From the NCBI RefSeq assembly GCF_000611645.1, contig NW_014013519.1, forward strand, positions 1 through 26,030: a stretch of DNA of 26,030 bases. The letters are read 5' to 3'. The position numbers and the translations under genes are program-made. The notes below the pieces were generated by a model. That model made no database searches and was not told the origin of the DNA. It saw only the letters and a list, made by a program, of their open reading frames with translations. Shown in pieces: positions 21,801 through 26,030 of the stretch. The DNA comes from Monoraphidium neglectum (lineage: Eukaryota; Chlorophyta; Chlorophyceae; Sphaeropleales; Selenastraceae). How positions within the stretch are numbered: position 1 is the stretch's first letter; every line of letters begins with the position of its first letter.

Positions 21801-24800
21801 CCAATCTACATCCGCTAGTTGCATTAGCTGGGCTGCTCTCCAGGCGACCACAATTTCTGTGCATGCCAGGTACTGGGCTGCCCTGGCTCACCCTTTTACC
21901 AGGGAATTGCGTCCGTGATGGGCCTCGATGCACTCCCCGAGCAACACTCCCATCCTCATCCAAACGCAGAGGACCTGGCGGCGGTGGGGCGCGAGAACTG
22001 CACCGTCACGCCCACCGGCGCGGCGTTTGTGAAGCCCGCCCTGCGGTCGGGCATCCTGCCAGACATCCTGGCGGCGCTCATGACAGCCAGGTGGGGTTTA
22101 GGGTTAGGTTTGTAGGGTTTAGGGTTGAACTCCTGAACGGCAATCATGATAGCCAGGTGTGTGCGGCCACTTCTCAAACATGCACCCCATAAGCAAGCAC
22201 CTGCGCGGGAGAGATCGCCGCTTTCTCGCCCTGACGCGCCAAGGCCTTCTCTCGTGGCATCCATTCCTAGTGATGGCGCAGGGATTGCGTCTGCTTGTTC
22301 TTTTGTTGCTGTATGTGTGCATTTCACGGATTGGCGGCCAACTGGAACGTGGCGCCCAGGCTTCCCCCGGCCCTTCCGAACACCAAGATACGAGCAGGGC
22401 GCGGCGACTCAATTCTGAAGGCCGGCCCTGTTCCCTGCACACACGCAACACACGCACACACACGTACATATGCACTCTCGTACAAACATGCACGCCCCCC
22501 ACCCCCAGGGCCTCCACCCGCGCCCAGCTCAAGGGGGAGAAGGACCCCTCCCAGCGCGCCGTGCTGGAGGGGCGGCAGAAGGCGCTCAAGCTGACGGCCA
22601 ACGCGCTCTACGGTTTCACCGGCGCCCAGGTGCGGGCGGCCCCACGGGGTGTTGTGGATCATTCATTGCTCGCCCCGGATAATGGGTCTGCACGAAAATG
22701 CGATACCTCGGACGGCGACACGCAGGCTACGCCCGCCAGGCGTGGCGTGTTGGAAGAGGCGCCGCCTCATACTCATGCCAGCGACTCACGGGGGGGGGGG
22801 GGCTATCCAGACGGCCCCCCACCTCCGCCCAGCGAGGTAATCCCTTGTCACCTGAGCGCTGCCCTGCCCCTGCTCATCCGCTGCGCAGGCGTCCCCGCTG
22901 CAGTGTGTCCCGCTGGCGGACTCCTGCCTGGCGCTGGGGGCCGCGGCCTGCAGGGGCGCGGTCGCGCGGATTGCTGCGCTGATACAAGAAGGCACTCTGG
23001 GTCCAAAGGCGGCGGGGGGGCGCGTCATCTATGCCCAGGTGTGCGCTTCAACCCCCTTCAGCACTTGATGCTAAAACGTGCATTCTTTCGCCTTATTTTG
23101 TGTGGAGCCTCCCACACGGCTCCTTCAAAGGCTTTCGTGTTCACGAGCATCTTCCCCAGCGACGCGAGACGGCCAACCCCCCTTGCGGCTGCTTGCCTTT
23201 ACGCCCACCTTACTGTTTTCTTGCCCCTCACCCGCCCGTCACCCGTCGCGTCACCAGACGGACAGCGTCTTCATCCACTTCCCATCTGCCTCGCCCGCCG
23301 AAGCCATCGGGCTTGGCCACGCCGCGGCGGCGGCGGTCACGGCCGGGCTTACGGCCCCAATGGAGCTCAAGTTTGAACAAGTGGCGGCGCCATTCCTCCT
23401 GCTGCACGTCAACAGGTGAGAGCAAACGGCCCTGGCCATTTGGATGTTGTGGGGTGAAAGGGTCCAGGGATCGAAGAGATCCGAGAGGCTCACTTTTTAG
23501 GGGCGGCAGGTTAGAGCCGGAGCGCTTCTGGGGTGCAGGCGTTGTCCATTCCATCTGGGTGGGTCTGTGGAATCATGAAACTGGTGGCTGCGTGGCATCA
23601 AAGGGCCGGGAGGGACCCTCTGAAATTCTGTGACAGCCGTTGCAACACAGCCAACGTCCCTGCCACACTCAATCTCGCCTTCAAAGGTACGCCGGCCGCG
23701 CGTTCGAGACGTCCTCGCAGGCGGAGGAGGGGAGGGGCTCCCTGATGATCAAAGGCATCAAGGCGGTGTGGCGCCAGAGCGCACCCCTGATCGCCAACAC
23801 GCTGCAGGCGCGATAGAGGCGGATGTTGCGGGCGCAGGGCGGGGGGAGGGGATGTTCATCTTGCGGGGGCGTCTGGGTCACATCGCACGGGATGAGGTGT
23901 GTGTGCATGTTGCAGGGACGCATGGGACCACGTCTGCCTGTGCGACGCATGTACAGTCGTGCATGGCGCGCACGTCGTTTGCCACCCTGCGTTTCTGCCT
24001 GCGGCAGTGGTGCATGGTGCTCGTCGCGCGGCAGCGGCCCACCCCTACCATCGCACGCGGCGACATGCGGATCCCTCCACTTGTCCTTCGCCCACCTCAC
24101 CCCGCCCGCCAGGGTGTCCTGGACAGGGTGCTGATGCACGATGACGTCAGCGGCGCGGTCGAGGTGGTGGAGAGGCAGGTGGGGGCGGGGCTGGGCGCGC
24201 TCACCTCTCAGCCAAGCGGCTTAGCTTGCAAGTTTGGGGCTTTTTTGGGAGTGTTGTGGGAGGGGGCTTGGCTGTTCGCCCTCCACACACGAGTGGCGTC
24301 GGGTACTGCTCTCACGACCCTTTCGGGGGCGCACGTTGAGCGTTTCGTCGAGCGACTAGTTGACCATGCATGCTTGAGGGTTCATGCATGAACCATCGCA
24401 GACGCACACGTGCTTGCCCACCCGCGCGTGCACACACGCACACACGCACGCATGCAAACCCACACACCTGGGCGTAACACGCAGGTGCGCCGATTACTCA
24501 CCGGAGATGTCACTCTGTGGGAGCTGACCATGACCGGCGGCCTCTGGCGCCTGACGGGGCAGCAGGTGGCGGCGGCCGCCGCGGCGGCAACTCTGGAGGA
24601 AGACGAGGACGAAATCGGACACAACGGCGGCGGCGGCGGCGGCGCAGGCGCCGGCGCCGCTCCCGGCGGCGCCAGGGGAGGCGGGAGGGGGGCCGGCGGC
24701 GGCGGGGCGGCGCAGGAGGCCGCCGTAGCTGCGGCGGCGGGGGGCGGCGAAGATGTGAAGGGGCCGCACGCGAGCCTGGCGGTGCGGCTGACTCAGCGCG

Positions 24801-26030
24801 ACCCTGACAGGAGCTTTGTGCTGGGGGAGAGGCTGCCGTATGTACTGCTGGCAGGTGGGTTCCTACTGCGCATCTGTACTGCTTAGGCCTGCAGTTCGGG
24901 AGCTGTGGCTTGTGGCGGTGAGCTGTTTGGGTGCAGTGGCTGCTGGTGCAGGCAGCTCAAAGCCGCGTTGTGGCCGCGGCCGTGCGCGTCTGGACATAAG
25001 ATGCAAAGCTGGGCTACCACCTGCGTTCTTATGCCCTCGCCGTTTCTTAGTCCTGACACTCCCTGCATGCACCGACTGCGCGCGCCACACACAGGGAAGG
25101 CTGTGCGTGGCCGTGCTCGCGAGCACGCACACGAACGCACGCACACACACATACACACACCACACCACACACACACACACACATACACTCACTTGCGCAC
25201 ACATACGCATGCGCACGCCTACACACATGCTCAAGCTCATGTACGCATGGACACGCGCACATTCCCGCGTGTCGTCATCGTCCAGGTGCCCGCAAGCAGG
25301 ATGACGCGGCAGAGGACCCCCTGACAGCGTGCCTGCAGGGCCTGGCCCCAGACACCAAGCTGTACTGGACCAACAAGCTGCAGGTGAAGCATCGCTGGGA
25401 CCGCGGCGCAAACAGTCCATGCGTGGGGCGGGCTCCGGGGGTAGGCAGCCTCCGACTCTGTGTAGAGGGATCGTTTTTTCACATAAGGCAGCCTGCACGC
25501 CGGCGAGCCAACGCAGATGTGTGCGTGTGGATTGTGTGTGTGTGTGTGTGTGAGTGTGTGTGTGAGTTTGTGTGAGGTTGTGTGAGTGAGTGTGTGCGTG
25601 CGTGTGTGCGTCGAAGCAGCGCTTGCTGAGCGATTGACTGATGCAGCTCCTGCCAGAGTGCTCAGTATGCAGCTTCCACTCCTCCCCTAGTCTGCCCCTG
25701 CCAATCACGACCGTCTGTGTGTTGAGACCACGTTCATCAACCCGCTGCCTCTCACAGCCTCCCTTGAACTTTCTCAACCGCCTCAACCGCCTCCTTGCGT
25801 GCCACAACCCCCTGCAGCCACCCTTGATGGAAATTCTGAAGCTGGTCCTCTCGCCAGCTCAGCAGCGCGCGCTGCTGGACGGCCCCCACACGCGCGTGCG
25901 CTCCTCGGGGGCAGCGGGGGAGCTGCAGCCCCTCGGAGCCCCGGCAGCCTCCTTTGGCCTCAGCGGCGGCGGTTTTGGGGTAGGAAGCAGCGGCGGCGGC
26001 GCCGACGGCATGGCGGCAGCAGGGCTGGCG
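15849..26030 (+). CDS. Divergent DNA polymerase delta catalytic-subunit paralogue, 22 exons (3' partial)
   Basis: Exons: 15849-16120, 16423-16535, 16879-16981, 17170-17368, 17858-18295, 18592-18663, 18894-19018, 19597-19663, 19884-20086, 20236-20359, 20732-20778, 20974-21096, 21695-21753, 21970-22090, 22509-22629, 22889-23038, 23258-23415, 23687-23807, 24113-24178, 24485-24854, 25286-25383, 25818-26030 and beyond (1,121 codons so far). Family B polymerases copy DNA; polymerase delta is the nuclear lagging-strand enzyme. Delta-type signatures: PIMYY, FLCDTGLSGGAWL, KDPVICV, FEMARATG, DFASLYPS, AYNLCYTTL, FVKPALRSGILP, YGFTGA, LGERLPYVLL, DGPHTR. Phases agree at every junction. Catalytic motifs deviate: DVL for DIE, YTRRR for YCLKD, YAQTDS for YGDTDS, VNRY for KKRY. 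Intron 18 has a GC donor. Uncertain points: the start (N-terminus shorter than usual delta) and the exon 5 start (17762 is an alternative). The C-terminal Cys clusters, if any, lie beyond the window. Confidence 0.88.
17858..20359 (+). other. Degenerate 3'-5' exonuclease domain of the polymerase-like protein
   Basis: Exons 5-10. Exo I: RVMGLDVLV aligns with ILSFDIECA; Asp263 is kept but the metal-binding Glu is Leu265. Exo II: the usual N-x-x-x-FDLPYL is replaced around an intron junction (FTLFQ|VRDSMGALVARF). Asp402 may align with the motif Asp, but the Asn is gone. Exo III: aligning back from FEMARATG (VEMARVTG in plant and animal delta) without gaps puts Tyr532 on the motif Tyr and Arg536 on the catalytic Asp. 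Two or three of the four acidic ligands needed for proofreading are therefore missing, and the domain is predicted to be inactive as a nuclease. A Gly-rich insertion interrupts it at 18080-18180. Confidence 0.78.
18080..18180 (+). repeat. GGA/GAG purine-rich repeat encoding a Gly/Glu insert
   Basis: A strongly purine-biased run of GGA, GAG and GGT units inside exon 5 of the polymerase-like gene. In frame it encodes a Gly-rich, slightly acidic insertion between KDPVICVCCE and the next exonuclease strand, where normal delta has a short loop. It could instead be partly spliced out from a GTG donor near 18048, but the open frame and the resumed similarity (VRCVVFLLAAG) support reading through. 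Confidence 0.75.
20974..23807 (+). other. Palm and fingers region with altered motif C
   Basis: Exons 12-18. Motif A DFASLYPS is intact (Asp626). Motif B KLTANALYGFTGA keeps Lys716, Asn720, Tyr723 and Gly724. Motif C reads YAQ|TDS (residues 777-782), with the intron 23039-23257 between Gln779 and Thr780. The essential second Asp (781) is kept, but the Gly-Asp before Thr is Ala-Gln. The KKRY motif reads VNRY (830-833), and the delta-type VRRD reads VWRQ. The two main metal ligands (Asp626, Asp781) therefore remain while several substrate-positioning residues are lost. Confidence 0.8.
22097..22124 (+). repeat. Short interstitial telomere-like repeat (TTTAGGG type)
   Basis: Two perfect TTTAGGG units (22097-22103 and 22118-22124) with degenerate TTAGG and TAGGG units between them, just inside intron 14 of the polymerase-like gene and six bases after its donor. 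TTTAGGG is the telomere repeat of plants and many green algae. Confidence 0.8.
24416..24470 (+). repeat. CA/CG-rich microsatellite in polymerase intron 19
   Basis: Imperfect CACACG/CACGCA units shortly before the acceptor at 24484, preceded at 24378-24393 by a 16-bp palindrome centred on CATG. It resembles the other CA-rich intron ends in this window. Confidence 0.7.
24566..24765 (+). repeat. GC-triplet-rich insert encoding Ala/Gly and acidic linker
   Basis: Within exon 20, a roughly 65-codon stretch of GGC/GCG/GCC triplets encodes poly-Ala, an acidic patch (EEDEDE), Gly-rich and Ala-rich segments. It precedes HASLAVRLTQRD, which matches the thumb helix HVELAERMRKRD of plant polymerase delta. 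It therefore expands the thumb by about 60 residues relative to the family. Confidence 0.8.
25122..25226 (+). repeat. CA-rich tract in polymerase intron 20
   Basis: About 100 bp of CACACA, CACGCA and TACACA units, upstream of exon 21 (25286-25383). It is complementary in sense to the GT-rich tract on the other side of that exon. Confidence 0.9.
25517..25612 (+). repeat. GT-rich tract in polymerase intron 21
   Basis: About 95 bp of TGTGTG, TGTGAG and TGCGTG units, downstream of exon 21. It lies about 300 bp from the CA-rich tract of intron 20 and in the opposite sense, so the two form an imperfect inverted repeat flanking the exon. Confidence 0.9.

Overview
This window looks like nuclear DNA of a unicellular green alga, most likely a chlorophyte of the trebouxiophyte/Chlorella type. 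The evidence is GC-rich coding sequence, genes split by many introns of about 170-600 bp, splice donors that nearly all begin GTG, candidate TGTAA polyadenylation signals, plant-type telomere-like TTTAGGG repeats in an intron, Ala/Gly/Gln-rich insertions and abundant CA/GT microsatellites in introns. The genus cannot be read from the sequence. All exon models were built by eye from protein-family similarity plus splice sites that keep the frame.

Layout: (1) 2-286 (+), the C-terminal end of an Ala-rich helical protein. (2) 1884-4520 (+), six exons encoding a bacterial-type TrmA tRNA (uracil-5)-methyltransferase with an N-terminal extension that may be an organelle presequence. (3) 4899-5252 (-), a uL14-family, probably mitochondrial, ribosomal protein convergent with trmA. 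(4) 7042-8957 (+), five exons encoding an aquaporin-family (MIP) channel with two NPA boxes. (5) 9916-13132 (-), seven exons encoding an unrecognised 525-residue coiled-coil protein. (6) 14010-15197 (+), four exons encoding a 156-residue, probably organelle-targeted, LEA-like protein of unknown function. (7) 15849 to the window end (+), 22 exons so far (about 1,120 residues) encoding a divergent paralogue of the DNA polymerase delta catalytic subunit.

The polymerase is the most interesting item. Its fold is recognisable from the N-terminal domain through exonuclease, palm and thumb regions, and palm motifs A and B are intact. The proofreading motifs are degraded: Exo I DIE reads DVL, and the Exo III Asp is Arg. 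Motif C, normally YGDTDS, reads YAQTDS across a clean phase-0 intron. KKRY reads VNRY. Gly/Ala-rich insertions interrupt the exonuclease and thumb regions. This suggests an exonuclease-dead polymerase-delta-like protein with impaired or altered synthesis, possibly a structural, translesion or regulatory paralogue.

The genes are not an operon and share no evident pathway. TrmA and uL14m both act in translation, and TrmA, uL14m and the LEA-like protein could all be organellar. Intergenic spaces are 0.4-1.8 kb with no further convincing genes. The notable non-coding structures are a 114-bp perfectly alternating purine-pyrimidine tract, an 88-89-bp tandem duplication inside an intron, telomere-like repeats in an intron, and complementary CA and GT tracts flanking one polymerase exon.
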